Shown: positions 42,823 to 53,267, counted from the first letter of the stretch. The stretch: DNA of 64,000 nt from Alkalibacterium sp. 20 (GCF_001885615.1 NZ_LSRN01000001.1:1-64000), one strand, 5' to 3'. A program made the numbers and translations. The notes: generated by a model from the letters alone, not told the origin.

Positions 42823-44031
42823 ATTTAATAGCAAAAAATTCAATAAATAGAACAAATTTAAAATATTTTAACAATAAAATTTTATTGAATCTATAAAAAG
42901 ATTAATTATGGTTACATTTAAAATATAACGTTAAACGAGCGGATTACAGCACTATATAGTTTAAAACACAGTTAGTCGAGAGCTTATCTGAAACGATTCA
43001 ACAAAGGTGACAATTGCTTTCTGTTTAATTTGAAAGATATCATCATATTCAACCAAACGATCATTGATAAAACCCAACTGTAACGCTAGGTAAGAACTAA
43101 AAAATGTGAAATGATTACTAAAAATGATAAATAAATAAAAAAGATTGCTAAAAAGAACCATAAATCAGTAAAAAAGGTAATCGAACATTGAAAGAGACGG
43201 TTAAGTAAAAATCATTATTTTGGTTTACATAATATATATTATACCAAGTAGATTATATAATCATAAGGTCTCTTATTGTCGATTCAGATTGAATTCGACT
43301 CACTCTTGTTTAAGCCTTGAATTGAATTCAATTCAAATTGATTTATGCTTAATTTTAAACTGTTCCAGTTTATTTATTCTCTATCACGATTTTTATATTT
43401 CTGCTGATCTCTTACTTATTGATGCTAAATTTTTTATAGCTTTGATAAATAATTCCCCGTTATCTCATCAGTCAGCTATCCTAATTCATCAAAGTCATTT
43501 TTATACGACCATCACAACACGATTTCAGTTTGACCATCGTATGCTTATCCATCGAATCTCCTTAGAATCGTCCTGATCATATCTAAATAAGTTGCAAATT
43601 TTATTGATACTAGATTTTCAAAATTTTCTATAATATCATCTGAAATTATTATTTAGAATTTTCATTAAAATATTCAAATCGATTCCATCTATTCTTTTGC
43701 TATAATTCATATCTGAAGTTGAATCTATCATTCAACTCTTTTGATTCGATAATATGCTGGTCACCCGCACTCTATTGTTCAATCAATTTAATTAGGTTTA
43801 AATTGTAATTGTTCCTATTTAATCGGACCGACTTTTATGCTTCTGTCAATTTATCATTTAAAATACTTAATCAAGGTGCTCCCATTGTTTTTCACTCGAA
43901 TACAACTGATCATGTCTTTAATTCATTTTTGTAAAGAATTGAGTTGAGATAAATTTTTAGTCATGGTAGATCTTCCATCTTAATATTAATTAATGATAAA
44001 AGCTCCACAAACTTAGAGTAATAAAACAAGC
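42823..44031. other. 1.2 kb AT-rich region without supported genes
   Basis: Very AT-rich. Open frames at 42961-43161 (minus) and 43220-43576 (plus) have no ribosome binding site or family likeness. Contains a 20-base perfect palindrome of the type TTGAATTGAA|TTCAATTCAA (43317-43336). I see no tRNA or known RNA. Confidence 0.5.
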
Positions 44032-44250
44032 GAGTTCGTCATTTAAATGTCTAAATGACGAACTCACTGAAGATTATTTTCTGAGTCTGTCATTCTATAC
44101 TCGAAATGTCAAACTCATCGAAGATTATTTTCTGAGTCTGTCATTCTATGCTCGAAATGTCGAACTCACCGAAGATTATTTTCTGAGTCTGTCATTCTAT
44201 GCTCGAAACGACAGACTCACTGCAGAATCTTGTCTGAGTCTGTCATTTCT
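44032..44250. repeat. Periodic hairpin array D (51 bp units)
   Basis: First a perfect 14-bp hairpin: GAGTTCGTCATTTA (44032-44045) with TAAATGACGAACTC (44052-44065). Then about four units repeat exactly every 51 bases; ACTCA lies at 44062, 44113, 44164 and 44215. Each unit is a GAAGATTATTTTCT spacer, then GAGTCTGTCATTCTAT, CTCGAAATGTC and the GACTC end. Within a unit GAGTCTGTCATT pairs imperfectly with GAAATGTCGAACTC. Function unknown. Confidence 0.88.
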
Positions 44251-44402
44251 GGGACGATAAGCAAGCCTTGATTACTTTCTATACTCAACTACCTTGCACC
44301 CAACTGCAAAAACTACTATCTGTTCTCCTCTACCCTCGTCTCTTAATTTTTCTACAACTAATATCCTATCAGATTTTAATCTCCCTTTTTTTCCTTATAA
44401 AC

Positions 44403-44437
44403 AAAAAAAGGACTTCTAATTAAAGAAGTCCTTTTTT
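44403..44437 (-). terminator. Intrinsic terminator of the fru operon
   Basis: 14-bp stem AAAAAAGGACTTCT/AGAAGTCCTTTTTT with the T run on the minus strand, just after the fruA stop. Confidence 0.9.
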
Positions 44438-44447
44438 AAAATTACTT

Positions 44448-46346
44448 TTAGTTCAATGCACTTGCAGCTACATTTTGCTTAGTATCGTCTACTCTAGGTT
44501 TCCAAAGACCTAGTACAATAGCTGAAATCATAGTACCTATGAGTAAAGCGACGATAAAGAGTAATGGGTTTTCTCCAATTCCTACAACGAATAATCCGCC
44601 GTGTGGAGCTGGTATCGATACATTCCAAAGTTGAGTTAATCCTCCACCGATGGCTGCACCTAATATAGATGAACCAATGACGCGTAGTGGATCAGCTGCT
44701 GCAAATGGAATGGCACCTTCTGTAATGAAGGAAGCACCCAAGATAAAGTTGGATAGTCCTGACTGTTTTTCTAAGTCAGTGTATTTAGATTTGAATAACA
44801 AAGTAGAGAAAGCAATAGCTAGTGGTGGGATCATTCCGCCTACCATAACAGCTGCCATTAAACTACCATCACCTGTATCGAAAAAGACTCCTATTGAGAA
44901 TGCGTAGGCTGCTTTGTTTACAGGACCACCCATATCAACGGCCATCATGCCACCTAATACTGCACCTAAGAGAACTGCATTACCTGTACCTAAATTATTT
45001 AAGAAGTCCAGCATTGCATTATTTATTACGGCAAAGAATGGACCAATTAGGAAGAACATCAACAATCCAACGGCAAGTAGACCGAGAACGGGATAAAGTA
45101 TAATTGCTTTTATTCCTTCAAAACTTTTTGGTACATTTCTAAGCAGTTTTTTAATCCAGTTCATCACATAACCAGCAACAAAACCGGCTATCAGTCCGCC
45201 TAAGAAGCCTGCGTCACTATTTACAGCTAGTAAACCACCGGCCATACCAGGAAGCAAGCCGGGACGATCTGCGATACTATAAGCAATGTAACCCGCTAAT
45301 ACCGGAATCAGGAATTGGAAAGCTGAACCTCCGATAGTATTCAAAGAAGTAAACAGGACACTGTCTGAGCCAAATTGAGCTTCGAACAAGAATGATAAGG
45401 CAAGTAATATCCCGCCACCGACAACAAACGGAAGCATGTGAGATATGCCGTTCATCAAGTCTTTATAGACAGATTGCCAAACCGTCGTGCCTTCTCCATC
45501 GGTTGCAGAACCTTGTGCTTCGTACTGATCACCAGAGTCTAAGATAGGTGCATCACCCGTACTTGCTTTAGTAATTAGTTCTTCTGCTTTTTTGATCCCA
45601 TCAGAAACTGGACGCTGAAGCACAGGCTTGCCATTAAAGCGGGCAATATCCACTTTTTTATCCGCTGCAACAATGACTCCGTCTGCTCGACGAATTTCAT
45701 CTTTAGTTAATATGTTCTTAGCACCATCTGTGCCGTTTGTTTCTACGCGTATTTCCACGCCCATTTCGGCTGCTTTTTTCTTTAAAGCGTCTTCTGCCAT
45801 ATAGGTATGTGCAATGCCTGTTGGACACGCGGTTACAGCAACAACGAATTTCTTGTCTTTTTTATCTGACTGCACTTGAGTGACCTCTTGTTCTTTTGCA
45901 CTTTCTTCAAAAATGGTCTGAACATCTTCAGGTGTCTGCGTTGTTTTTAATGCTTGAACCACTTCATCGTCAACAAGCTTTCTTGCAAGTGAGGCTAACA
46001 CTTCTAAATGGACATTATCTCCACCTTCTGGAGCAGCTATCATGAAGAATATCTCGACGGGTTCTCCGTCTAGAGCGTTATAGTTCACACCACTAGATGA
46101 TTTAGCAAAAAGGACTGCAGGTTTGGCAACTGCTTTGTTTTTTGAATGCGGCATAGCAATACCGTCGCCAAGTCCTGTAGAGGTTTGTGCTTCACGTTCC
46201 ATGATTCCTTCTTTAAAGGTATCAAAGTCGTTTACAGCACCTTCATCCACAAGTCGTTTAATCATTTCATCGATGGCCGATTCTTTCGTTCTCGCTTTTA
46301 GATCCATAATCATCAGTTCTTTTTTCAAGACATCATTTATTTTCAT
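44448..46346 (-). CDS. fruA: PTS fructose transporter subunit IIABC (FruA)
   Basis: 632-aa fused enzyme II that imports fructose and phosphorylates it to fructose-1-phosphate. Domain order is IIA (residues 1 to about 150; active His67 in GIAMPHSKN), IIB (about 165-265; Cys174 in VTACPTGIAHTYMAEDALKK) and IIC (about 290-620; eight or more spans, with PVLAGYIAYSIADRPGL and GGPVNKAAYAF). The layout is that of fructose-family IIABC. It is the last gene of the fruR-fruK-fruA operon (ATG right behind fruK) with its terminator downstream. Confidence 0.96.
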   Translation of the reverse strand: MKINDVLKKELMIMDLKARTKESAIDEMIKRLVDEGAVNDFDTFKEGIMEREAQTSTGLGDGIAMPHSKNKAVAKPAVLFAKSSSGVNYNALDGEPVEIFFMIAAPEGGDNVHLEVLASLARKLVDDEVVQALKTTQTPEDVQTIFEESAKEQEVTQVQSDKKDKKFVVAVTACPTGIAHTYMAEDALKKKAAEMGVEIRVETNGTDGAKNILTKDEIRRADGVIVAADKKVDIARFNGKPVLQRPVSDGIKKAEELITKASTGDAPILDSGDQYEAQGSATDGEGTTVWQSVYKDLMNGISHMLPFVVGGGILLALSFLFEAQFGSDSVLFTSLNTIGGSAFQFLIPVLAGYIAYSIADRPGLLPGMAGGLLAVNSDAGFLGGLIAGFVAGYVMNWIKKLLRNVPKSFEGIKAIILYPVLGLLAVGLLMFFLIGPFFAVINNAMLDFLNNLGTGNAVLLGAVLGGMMAVDMGGPVNKAAYAFSIGVFFDTGDGSLMAAVMVGGMIPPLAIAFSTLLFKSKYTDLEKQSGLSNFILGASFITEGAIPFAAADPLRVIGSSILGAAIGGGLTQLWNVSIPAPHGGLFVVGIGENPLLFIVALLIGTMISAIVLGLWKPRVDDTKQNVAASALN

Positions 46347-47273
46347 TTATTTTTCCTCCCATTTCTGTATTTTGATTTTAGGTAAAAGTCTTTCTATGTC
46401 TTCTTTTTTCGCCAGATCTTCTTTAAATGCCGTTGCACTTCCGCACGCAAGACTCATTTTGAAGGCGTCCAGCGGATTTTTTGTTTTCTGATATTCACCG
46501 ATAAAGCCGCCGACCATAGAATCCCCGGAACCGACTGAGTTAACTAATTGTCCTTCTGGTGTCTCACTATAATAGACTTCATCATTCATTAATAAGAGTG
46601 CACCGTCACCACCCATGGAAATGATCACGTACTTTGCGCCTTCTGCAAGCATTTTTTTGCCATATGAAATGATATCAGTTAATTTATCAAGTGTTACGTC
46701 ATACAATTCTTCCAGCTCGTGTATATTGGGTTTCACTAGTAAAGGTTTTTTGGATAACGACCTCTGCAGCTCTTCGCCCGTTGTGTCGATAATGAAATCC
46801 GCCTTTTTACTTTTGACAAAATCAATTAAACGCTGATAATAATCATCGGATAGACCCTTAGGCTTACTGCCAGCTATAATGACTAAATCATTTTCTTTCA
46901 GTTCATCCAATTGCTTGTAAAAACGATGACTTTCATCTTCATTGACGAAGGGACCATCATCGTTTATTTCTGTTTCTTCCTCTCCTTTTATTTTAATATT
47001 TATGCGCGTGTCTTCTTCAATCTGTGTAAATTCTGTTCTGACGCCTTCTTCTTTCAATTTTTCTAGAAGAAGCTGACCGATAAATCCGCCTACAAAACCT
47101 AACGCTAAACTGTCAGTATTTAATTGTGTCAAAATTCTGGAAACATTGATCCCCTTGCCTCCAGGTGATTTCTGATCTTTTTCGATTCTGTTTAACTGAC
47201 CCAGTTTTATAGGGTCGTTGGGGTAGATCACATAATCGATCGATGGGTTTAATGTTACTGTATATATCATCAT
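46347..47273 (-). CDS. fruK: 1-phosphofructokinase
   Basis: 308-aa PfkB-family kinase converting fructose-1-phosphate plus ATP to fructose-1,6-bisphosphate. It has the opening MIYTVTLNPSIDYV, the signature GGKGINVSRIL near the N-terminus and the catalytic NSVGSGDSMVGGFIGE near the end (Asp of GSGDS as base). It begins with two adjacent ATG codons at 47273; either could be used after GGAGG, and the second gives better spacing. It directly abuts fruR and fruA. Confidence 0.96.
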   Translation of the reverse strand: MMIYTVTLNPSIDYVIYPNDPIKLGQLNRIEKDQKSPGGKGINVSRILTQLNTDSLALGFVGGFIGQLLLEKLKEEGVRTEFTQIEEDTRINIKIKGEEETEINDDGPFVNEDESHRFYKQLDELKENDLVIIAGSKPKGLSDDYYQRLIDFVKSKKADFIIDTTGEELQRSLSKKPLLVKPNIHELEELYDVTLDKLTDIISYGKKMLAEGAKYVIISMGGDGALLLMNDEVYYSETPEGQLVNSVGSGDSMVGGFIGEYQKTKNPLDAFKMSLACGSATAFKEDLAKKEDIERLLPKIKIQKWEEK

Positions 47274-48017
47274 TTAAGCCTCCATTACTCGTGTATACTC
47301 ATTTAATTCCTTTTTTTCCTCAGGTAGTTTGGTGGTGATAAGTGTGCATTCATCAATATCCGCAACTTTAACGAAACTCACGTCCCCTATTTTAGATATA
47401 TCAGCTAATATATAGGATTGATTGGACTGTTTTATAGCTTTTCTTTTTATCGCTGCCTCTTCGACATCAGGAGTCGTATAACCTTGTTCTAAATCTATTC
47501 CGTTTATTCCCATAAAGGCTTTGGTAAAGTTAAACTCTTCCAATTGTCGTTCTGCAATGGAACCTATAATGGCTTTTGTTCGCTGTTTGATTTTACCTCC
47601 CACCAGAATGGACTCTATATTATAATCGATCAACAATGAAGCATGTGGAACACCATTGGTAACGACTGTGATATCTTTACCTTCCAGGTAGGGAATCATC
47701 GTGTATGTCGTTGTCCCGGCATCTAAATAAACAACTTCATACTCATCGATCAATGACGCCGCTAACTGACTGATTTTTTCTTTTTCCTGCATGTATTTGA
47801 CCGTTTTTTCATCCATGGTCGGTTCATCCACTGGTTTGCGTTTCTTTTTGGCTCCGCCATGAATACGAACCAATTTATTCTGATCCTCCAAAGTGGTTAA
47901 ATCGCGTCTTATCGTTGATTCTGAATGATTTAACCGTTCAACTAACTCTTGGACCGTGATCGTATTTTTCGTATCAAGTTGATCAAGAATAAACGAGTGC
48001 CTTTCTTCTGTAAGCAC
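47274..48017 (-). CDS. fruR: DeoR-family regulator of the fructose operon
   Basis: 247-aa repressor. The N-terminal DeoR helix-turn-helix is seen in NTITVQELVERLNHSESTIR with RDLTTLEDQNKLVRIHGGAK. The C-terminal domain (about 75-247) is the sugar-phosphate sensor (VVYLDAGTTTYTMIPYL and NGVPHASLL). Fructose-1-phosphate is the expected inducer by analogy with FruR in other lactic acid bacteria. GAGGTGAAG precedes the start. The operator is probably near the promoter at 48039-48067 but I cannot define it. Confidence 0.93.
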   Translation of the reverse strand: MLTEERHSFILDQLDTKNTITVQELVERLNHSESTIRRDLTTLEDQNKLVRIHGGAKKKRKPVDEPTMDEKTVKYMQEKEKISQLAASLIDEYEVVYLDAGTTTYTMIPYLEGKDITVVTNGVPHASLLIDYNIESILVGGKIKQRTKAIIGSIAERQLEEFNFTKAFMGINGIDLEQGYTTPDVEEAAIKRKAIKQSNQSYILADISKIGDVSFVKVADIDECTLITTKLPEEKKELNEYTRVMEA

Positions 48018-48038
48018 TTACTTCACCTCTTTAATTGA

Positions 48039-48067
48039 ATTCTATCATTAATAGTTCAACATTTCAA
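48039..48067 (-). promoter_or_regulatory. Promoter of the fruRKA operon
   Basis: On the minus strand TTGAAA, exactly 17 bases, TAGAAT, 22 bases upstream of the fruR start codon. The spacer contains TTGAACTATTAATG, which could be part of an operator. Confidence 0.6.
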
Positions 48068-48276
48068 TCATTTTCCTTTATAATCGTTCAAATTCATTCA
48101 TTTATTTTAAAATCGCCTTTTAATCGCTGTTTGAAAGAGTGCATTCTTGTTATATTTTGGCAACATACTTCCGTTTGAAAGAACTCTGCCGTTATACTTA
48201 CGGACAAAAAAAGATTCCCAATGCAAAATTATCTTCTGCACCAGAAATCTATTTATTTGGTTTATCTGTTATTCAG

Positions 48277-49785
48277 TTAAAAGAATAGTACTCCTAACGC
48301 CATGAGTATAGATGAGACAACGAAGATGATACCGATCAGTTTCGCAACATATCTCCACCAGGTTGTCAATTCGACTCCGGCAATCGCCAAGGCACCCATA
48401 ACCACGCCTGAAGTAGGAGTGATTAGGTTGACTATCCCACTTGCTGATTGGAAGGCAGTGACCACGATATCTTGAGCAACACCTACAAAGGTTCCAAGTG
48501 GTCCCATGATTCCCATTGTCGCACCTGCAAGGCCAGACGTTGAAGGAATCAGGAAGGATAGCGGAATATAGAAAATATACGTTAGGATTGAGAACAAGAC
48601 TGGAGAAAACTCGGACAGTCCTCTTTCTCCGAAGTTTAAAATCGTCGCAGTGATCATTCCCTCATTCATGATGACTTGAATACCACGGGCGACAGCTACA
48701 ATTAACGCAACACCAAGTAAATCTTTTGATCCATTGACAAATCCTGAAACAATTTCACTTTCCGGCAATCTGTATACCATCCCTATGATGACAGACATGG
48801 CGAAGAACAGCATGGTGATCTCCATAAAGTACCAGTCACCAAGCGGAATCATTTGCTGACCTAAAATAGTTCCGATTAATGGAATACCCATTAAGCCAGA
48901 GTTGATTGTTTCAAAAATCGTCCAGTTTTCATTGAGCAATGTCCACGGTACCAATCCGAGGATCATCAAAAAGAACGTCAATCCGAATAAGCTGATGACT
49001 ATTTTTTGTTTGGCATTCATTTTATCTTTAGTGTCTTTTGTTTTGAATTTCTTTTTGTTTGCTTCGTAGTCTTCATACACCAATGATGCTTCTGGGTTTT
49101 TCTGTACTTTTGTGGCATAACGATAAACATATACAGTGGCTATCGCATACATTACAAAGAAGAATACTAAACGTAAGCCGATACCTTCACCCGGGCTTAT
49201 ACCTAAAGCCTGTGAAGCAACGCCCGTAGCAAACGGGTTAACGGTCGAACCAAGTACGCCCACGCCGGCTCCGAGTAACACAACAGAAACCGCCACTAGA
49301 CTGTCAAAACCTACGGCTATCATGACAGGAATAATCAACGGATAGAAGGCAAGGGTTTCTTCAGCCATTCCGTACGTTGTGCCACCTAATGCGAAGATGA
49401 ACATTAAAATAGGAATCAATAGTTTTTCTCGACCCTTATTGGCCGCGACAACTTGTGCAATAGCCGTGTCGAGTGCGCCAGTTTTATCGACTACTCCTAA
49501 AAATCCACCCACGACTAAAATAAATAGCGATACTTCTATCGCTCCCGGTGTGCCATCGGTTCCAAGCATCCCTTTCACAGGAGCCATGAAGACATCCCAT
49601 AATCCTTGTGGTTGTTGATCAACGTAAGCGAAAGTCCCGGCAATAATATTTCCGGCTTCATCCACTTCATAACTACCTGCAGGAACAAACCATGTAAAAA
49701 TTGCCATAACAATGATGATAATAAATAGTATGGTAAAAGATGACGGTAGCGCCATCAATTTATCTTTTAGTTTATTTTGAGCCAT
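48277..49785 (-). CDS. YfcC/DcuC-family amino acid permease, likely arginine/ornithine exchanger
   Basis: 502-aa membrane protein with about 12 spans, of the family containing YfcC, a putative basic amino acid antiporter. Recognisable pieces are LPSSFTILFIIIIVMAIFTW, the conserved GTTYGMAEETLAFYPL loop and the symmetric FLIPSTSGLAGATMGIMGPL. The gene follows arcABC in the same direction, where an arginine/ornithine exchanger (ArcD or an ArcD-like DcuC member) is expected, so arginine uptake with ornithine export is the likely job. The assignment is by context, since the family also moves dicarboxylates and other substrates. Confidence 0.82.
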   Translation of the reverse strand: MAQNKLKDKLMALPSSFTILFIIIIVMAIFTWFVPAGSYEVDEAGNIIAGTFAYVDQQPQGLWDVFMAPVKGMLGTDGTPGAIEVSLFILVVGGFLGVVDKTGALDTAIAQVVAANKGREKLLIPILMFIFALGGTTYGMAEETLAFYPLIIPVMIAVGFDSLVAVSVVLLGAGVGVLGSTVNPFATGVASQALGISPGEGIGLRLVFFFVMYAIATVYVYRYATKVQKNPEASLVYEDYEANKKKFKTKDTKDKMNAKQKIVISLFGLTFFLMILGLVPWTLLNENWTIFETINSGLMGIPLIGTILGQQMIPLGDWYFMEITMLFFAMSVIIGMVYRLPESEIVSGFVNGSKDLLGVALIVAVARGIQVIMNEGMITATILNFGERGLSEFSPVLFSILTYIFYIPLSFLIPSTSGLAGATMGIMGPLGTFVGVAQDIVVTAFQSASGIVNLITPTSGVVMGALAIAGVELTTWWRYVAKLIGIIFVVSSILMALGVLFF

Positions 49786-49821
49786 TCTAATCCCTCCAAA
49801 TAACTTATTATTAAATCATGA

Positions 49822-50763
49822 TCAGCGCGTAATGATTGTGCCACCGTTCTCTGAAATAGCTGCTTGAATATTTTCCAAAGATGTAATAATTGCTTTACCC
49901 GAAGGATTGTTTTCAACAAATTTCAACGCAGCTTCTACTTTTGGTAACATGCTTCCAGCAGCAAATTGCTTCTGATCGACATATGTTTGCATTTCTGCGA
50001 CAGTCACTTTCTCTAATACTTTTTCGTCTGACTGTTGATAATTGATCAGTACATTATCTACACCTGTCAAGATGACTAATAAGTCAGCTTGTAAACTGAC
50101 AGCTAATGTTTCTGAAGCAAAGTCTTTATCGATGACAGCTTCTACTCCTATATACTCGTCTCCTCTCTTAATGACTGGAATACCGCCTCCGCCTACCGTG
50201 ACAGGGATGATGTCATTTTCAATCAGGGTTTTAATGACGTTTATTTCTTTGATACTGATAGGTTTAGGTGAAGGTACAACTTTTCTCCAACCTCTGCCGG
50301 CATCTTCGATGAACATTGCGCCAGTTTCTTCCATTTGTACCTTACCTTCTTCTTCTGAAAGGAAAGGACCCACTGGTTTAGACGGATTTTTAAAAGCGGG
50401 ATCATCTTCAGATACAACGACTTGCGTGACGATTGATGCCACATCACTTTTTAACCCTTTTTCTTTTAATGCCTTAGATAATGCTGATTGAAGCCAGTAT
50501 CCGATACTTCCCTGGGTCATAGCGACACATGTATCTAAAGGCATAGCAGGATTCTTCTCGCTATTGGCTGCTTCCTGCTGTAAAAGCAGATTACCGACTT
50601 GTGGTCCATTACCGTGTGAAACAGCAATTGCATCGCCATTTTCTACAAATTGGACAAGATACTCCGCTGTATGCTTTAAAGCTTTTTGCTGCGCTTGTGC
50701 AGAAGAATCGTCAGTCAAGATAGCGTTCCCACCTAATGCAATAACAACTTTACGTTTGGTCAA
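49822..50763 (-). CDS. arcC: Carbamate kinase
   Basis: 313-aa enzyme making ATP from carbamoyl phosphate, the last step of the arginine deiminase path. Visible motifs include [46 protein letters not shown] and [12 protein letters not shown] take TTG 50763 ([13 protein letters not shown]) as start, 8 nt after GAAAGAGAG; a longer reading from TTG 50787 would put that site inside the gene. It is the third gene of the arc operon. A 9-bp hairpin just upstream of its start may process or attenuate the message. Confidence 0.95.
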   Translation of the reverse strand: MTKRKVVIALGGNAILTDDSSAQAQQKALKHTAEYLVQFVENGDAIAVSHGNGPQVGNLLLQQEAANSEKNPAMPLDTCVAMTQGSIGYWLQSALSKALKEKGLKSDVASIVTQVVVSEDDPAFKNPSKPVGPFLSEEEGKVQMEETGAMFIEDAGRGWRKVVPSPKPISIKEINVIKTLIENDIIPVTVGGGGIPVIKRGDEYIGVEAVIDKDFASETLAVSLQADLLVILTGVDNVLINYQQSDEKVLEKVTVAEMQTYVDQKQFAAGSMLPKVEAALKFVENNPSGKAIITSLENIQAAISENGGTIITR

Positions 50764-50802
50764 AATTATCACTCTCTTTCTTTCCAAATTAATTTTAAAT
50801 AA

Positions 50803-50826
50803 ACTGACTGGTGTGACCCAGTCAGT
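50803..50826 (-). terminator. Weak attenuator/processing hairpin between arcB and arcC
   Basis: ACTGACTGG/CCAGTCAGT stem with a 6-base loop, followed on the minus strand by TTTATTTAAAAT. T-rich but not a classical run. Confidence 0.4.
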
Positions 50827-50838
50827 CAGTTAAGTTTT

Positions 50839-51852
50839 TTATACGCGTGGAATAAATAAGTTACCTAATGTTGCTGCCATTATAGCTTTGATTGAGTGCA
50901 TACGGTTTTCAGCTTGATCAAACTGACGCGCATGTTTGCTTCTAAAGACTTCATCTGTGACTTCCATTTCAGTTTCGCCAAAGTCTTCTTCAACCATTTT
51001 TCCATATTCAGTTTCTGTATCGTGGAAAGCAGGTAAGCAATGGAGTAAAATCGTTTCATCTTTACCTGTTGCTCTCATCATATCCATATTGATTTGGTAA
51101 GGTTTCAACAAGTTGACACGCTCTGCAAATTTGTCTTCTTCACCCATGGATACCCAGACATCAGCATAAAGAGCATCAGCGCCTTTGACGCCTTCTTTTA
51201 CATTGTCAGTAATCATGATGTGACTGCCGGATTTGTCTGCATATTCTTGAGCTAATTTGACTAATTCATCATCCGGGAACAGTGATTCAGGTGATACGAT
51301 ATGCACGTTCACACCTAAAATCGCACCGGTGATCAATAAGCTGTTGGCCACGTTGTTACGACCATCGCCGGTATAGGCTAATGTCAAACCTTCTAATTTT
51401 CCGAAATTTTCTTTGAGTGTCAAGTAATCAGCAATCATTTGTGTAGGGTGCCACTCGTCTGTCAAACCATTCCAAACTGGAACGCCTGAGTGTTCTGCCA
51501 AGAGTTCAACACTTTCTTGTTTGAAGCCACGGAATTCAATTCCGTCAAACATTCCGCCTAAAACCTTAGCTGTATCTTCAACGGATTCTTTTTTACCTAT
51601 TTGAATATCATTTTTTCCTAGATATTCTGGGTGCGCACCTAAATCGATCGATGCCACAGTAAAGGCTGAACGGGTACGTGTTGATGCTTTTTCAAATAAC
51701 AACGCAATATTTTTTCCTTCCAAATAGCGATGAGGAATTCCTTTTTTCTTCATTTCTTTAAGGTGAGCTGAAAAATCAATGAAATACATTAATTCTTCTT
51801 TTGTGAAATCTATCTCTTTTAATAAACTACGACCTTGAAATACATTTTGCAT
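50839..51852 (-). CDS. arcB: Ornithine carbamoyltransferase, catabolic
   Basis: 337-aa enzyme; in this operon it converts citrulline plus phosphate to ornithine and carbamoyl phosphate. It has the carbamoyl-phosphate motif [11 protein letters not shown] (about residues 54-64), the ornithine-binding DVWVSMGEE, and the catalytic Cys motif HCLPAFHD. Length and sequence match the ArcB group. The start [11 protein letters not shown] follows AGGAGG. It lies between arcA (36-base gap) and arcC. Confidence 0.95.
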   Translation of the reverse strand: MQNVFQGRSLLKEIDFTKEELMYFIDFSAHLKEMKKKGIPHRYLEGKNIALLFEKASTRTRSAFTVASIDLGAHPEYLGKNDIQIGKKESVEDTAKVLGGMFDGIEFRGFKQESVELLAEHSGVPVWNGLTDEWHPTQMIADYLTLKENFGKLEGLTLAYTGDGRNNVANSLLITGAILGVNVHIVSPESLFPDDELVKLAQEYADKSGSHIMITDNVKEGVKGADALYADVWVSMGEEDKFAERVNLLKPYQINMDMMRATGKDETILLHCLPAFHDTETEYGKMVEEDFGETEMEVTDEVFRSKHARQFDQAENRMHSIKAIMAATLGNLFIPRV

Positions 51853-51888
51853 GTTTTTTCCTCCTAATAAACTATATATATATTTTAA

Positions 51889-53187
51889 TTATAATACATC
51901 TTTTCTGACAAGAGGCATACTCATACAACGAGGACCGCCACGACCTCTTGATAATTCACTTGATTCTACTTCGATAACTTTAATGCCTTTTTCTCTCAAC
52001 AATGTATTGGAGACATGGTTCCGGTCATAAGTGACTACGACACCCGGGGCGATAGCTAACGTATTCGATCCATCATTCCATTGTTCTCTTGGAGCCGCAA
52101 TTGCATCGCCACCTCCACACTGAATGAGCTCGATTTCTTCCACTCCCAGCGCATCTTTCAGGACTTTGGTCAAATCCTTTTCGTGCGTAATTTTAACTTT
52201 TCCAGCTTCCTCTGATTTTTCCAGAATATAAGTGTCGATCGACCCGTCGAGCTCTAAGATGCCAGGATGGATAGTGAATTTGTTGTGATCGATCATGGTA
52301 AAGACTGTATCCAAGTGCATCATAGCGCGCACATTAGGAATTTTGATGGCTAAAACTTTTTCGAAAGAAGACCCTTTTTCGAACAATTTGATAGCCAGCT
52401 CTTCGATTGCTTTTGCCTCTGAACGTTGAGAAATACCGACAGCCAAGACTTTTTCATTTAAAATGAGTTCGTCTCCACCTTCCATATGTGTGGATTCATT
52501 ACGGTCTCTCCATAATTCGACCCCGCTATTTTTAAAACGCGGATGATTTTTCATGATTGTTTGAAGGAATAACGTTTCACGTCTACGTGCTTCAAACGTC
52601 ATATTGTTGATGGTCAGACCATTTCCGATCGAAGCGCCCGGGTCACGTGTGAAGTAAAGATTTGGCATAGGATCCATGTAAAATGGATATTGCTCGCGAT
52701 CACTAATATCTGCGAGATGATTGGAGTCAACTTCCACTTCATTCTTACGTACACCAGCCATGATTTTTTCGACCATTTCAAATGTTTCCATTGAAAGTAA
52801 ATACTCTTTCAATGCTTTATACACATTTTTTGACGAAATATCCGATTCGTTCAGCATCGTTTCTACAAACGACTCTTTTGTATCGGAGGCATCGATCGCT
52901 TCAGCCGATAATTTTTCGAGATACAAAACCTCTACTCCGTTATCTCTTAAAGCATCAGCGAACTTATCATGTTCCTTCTGAATAACACGCAAGTGTGGAA
53001 TATCATCAAACAGCAGCCGTTCCATAATATCGGGTGTCAAATTTTCGATTTCTTTACCCGGTCTTTTCAATAGAACTGTCTGCAATTCGCCTATCTCGGA
53101 AAACACATGAATAGGTTTGGTTTGCTGCTTCATTTCGTTTTGTCCTGTCTCTAAAACAGGTGTATCTGTCTTAGCTGTATTTTTCAA
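51889..53187 (-). CDS. arcA: Arginine deiminase
   Basis: 432-aa enzyme cleaving arginine to citrulline and ammonia. Motifs are [42 protein letters not shown] and the nucleophilic Cys in [16 protein letters not shown] at the C-terminus. The start is TTG 53187, 7 nt after AAGGAGG, which gives about 18 residues before the [18 protein letters not shown] core; an in-frame ATG at the core start has no ribosome binding site. This slightly long N-terminus is unusual but supported by the site. First gene of the operon, with a well-formed promoter, cre and ArgR-like boxes upstream. Confidence 0.96.
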   Translation of the reverse strand: MKNTAKTDTPVLETGQNEMKQQTKPIHVFSEIGELQTVLLKRPGKEIENLTPDIMERLLFDDIPHLRVIQKEHDKFADALRDNGVEVLYLEKLSAEAIDASDTKESFVETMLNESDISSKNVYKALKEYLLSMETFEMVEKIMAGVRKNEVEVDSNHLADISDREQYPFYMDPMPNLYFTRDPGASIGNGLTINNMTFEARRRETLFLQTIMKNHPRFKNSGVELWRDRNESTHMEGGDELILNEKVLAVGISQRSEAKAIEELAIKLFEKGSSFEKVLAIKIPNVRAMMHLDTVFTMIDHNKFTIHPGILELDGSIDTYILEKSEEAGKVKITHEKDLTKVLKDALGVEEIELIQCGGGDAIAAPREQWNDGSNTLAIAPGVVVTYDRNHVSNTLLREKGIKVIEVESSELSRGRGGPRCMSMPLVRKDVL

Positions 53188-53219
53188 TTTATTTCCTCCT
53201 TATTTGATTTGCTACCTGT

Positions 53220-53248
53220 ATGATAGCACTTACAAAAGCTATTGTTAA
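53220..53248 (-). promoter_or_regulatory. Promoter of the arc operon
   Basis: Minus strand TTAACA, 17 bases, TATCAT; the -10 ends 33 bases before the arcA TTG. Confidence 0.65.
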
Positions 53249-53253
53249 GGGCT

Positions 53254-53267
53254 TGTAAACGCTTGTA
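53254..53267. promoter_or_regulatory. Catabolite-responsive element (cre) upstream of arcA
   Basis: TGTAAACGCTTGTA fits the core of the CcpA operator (TGWAANCGNTNNCA) apart from the penultimate base. It ends five bases upstream of the -35 hexamer. Confidence 0.65.

Noticed and set aside
42961-43161. 66-codon minus-strand frame in the AT-rich tract
   Set aside because: No ribosome binding site; composition is as expected for chance in AT-rich DNA.
43220-43576. 118-codon plus-strand frame
   Set aside because: No ribosome binding site, residue use unlike neighbouring genes (rich in His, Ser, Ile and Cys) and no domain pattern.
44032-44250. CRISPR array
   Set aside because: Unit period of 51 bp is made wholly of repeated sequence with no unique spacers, and there are no cas genes.
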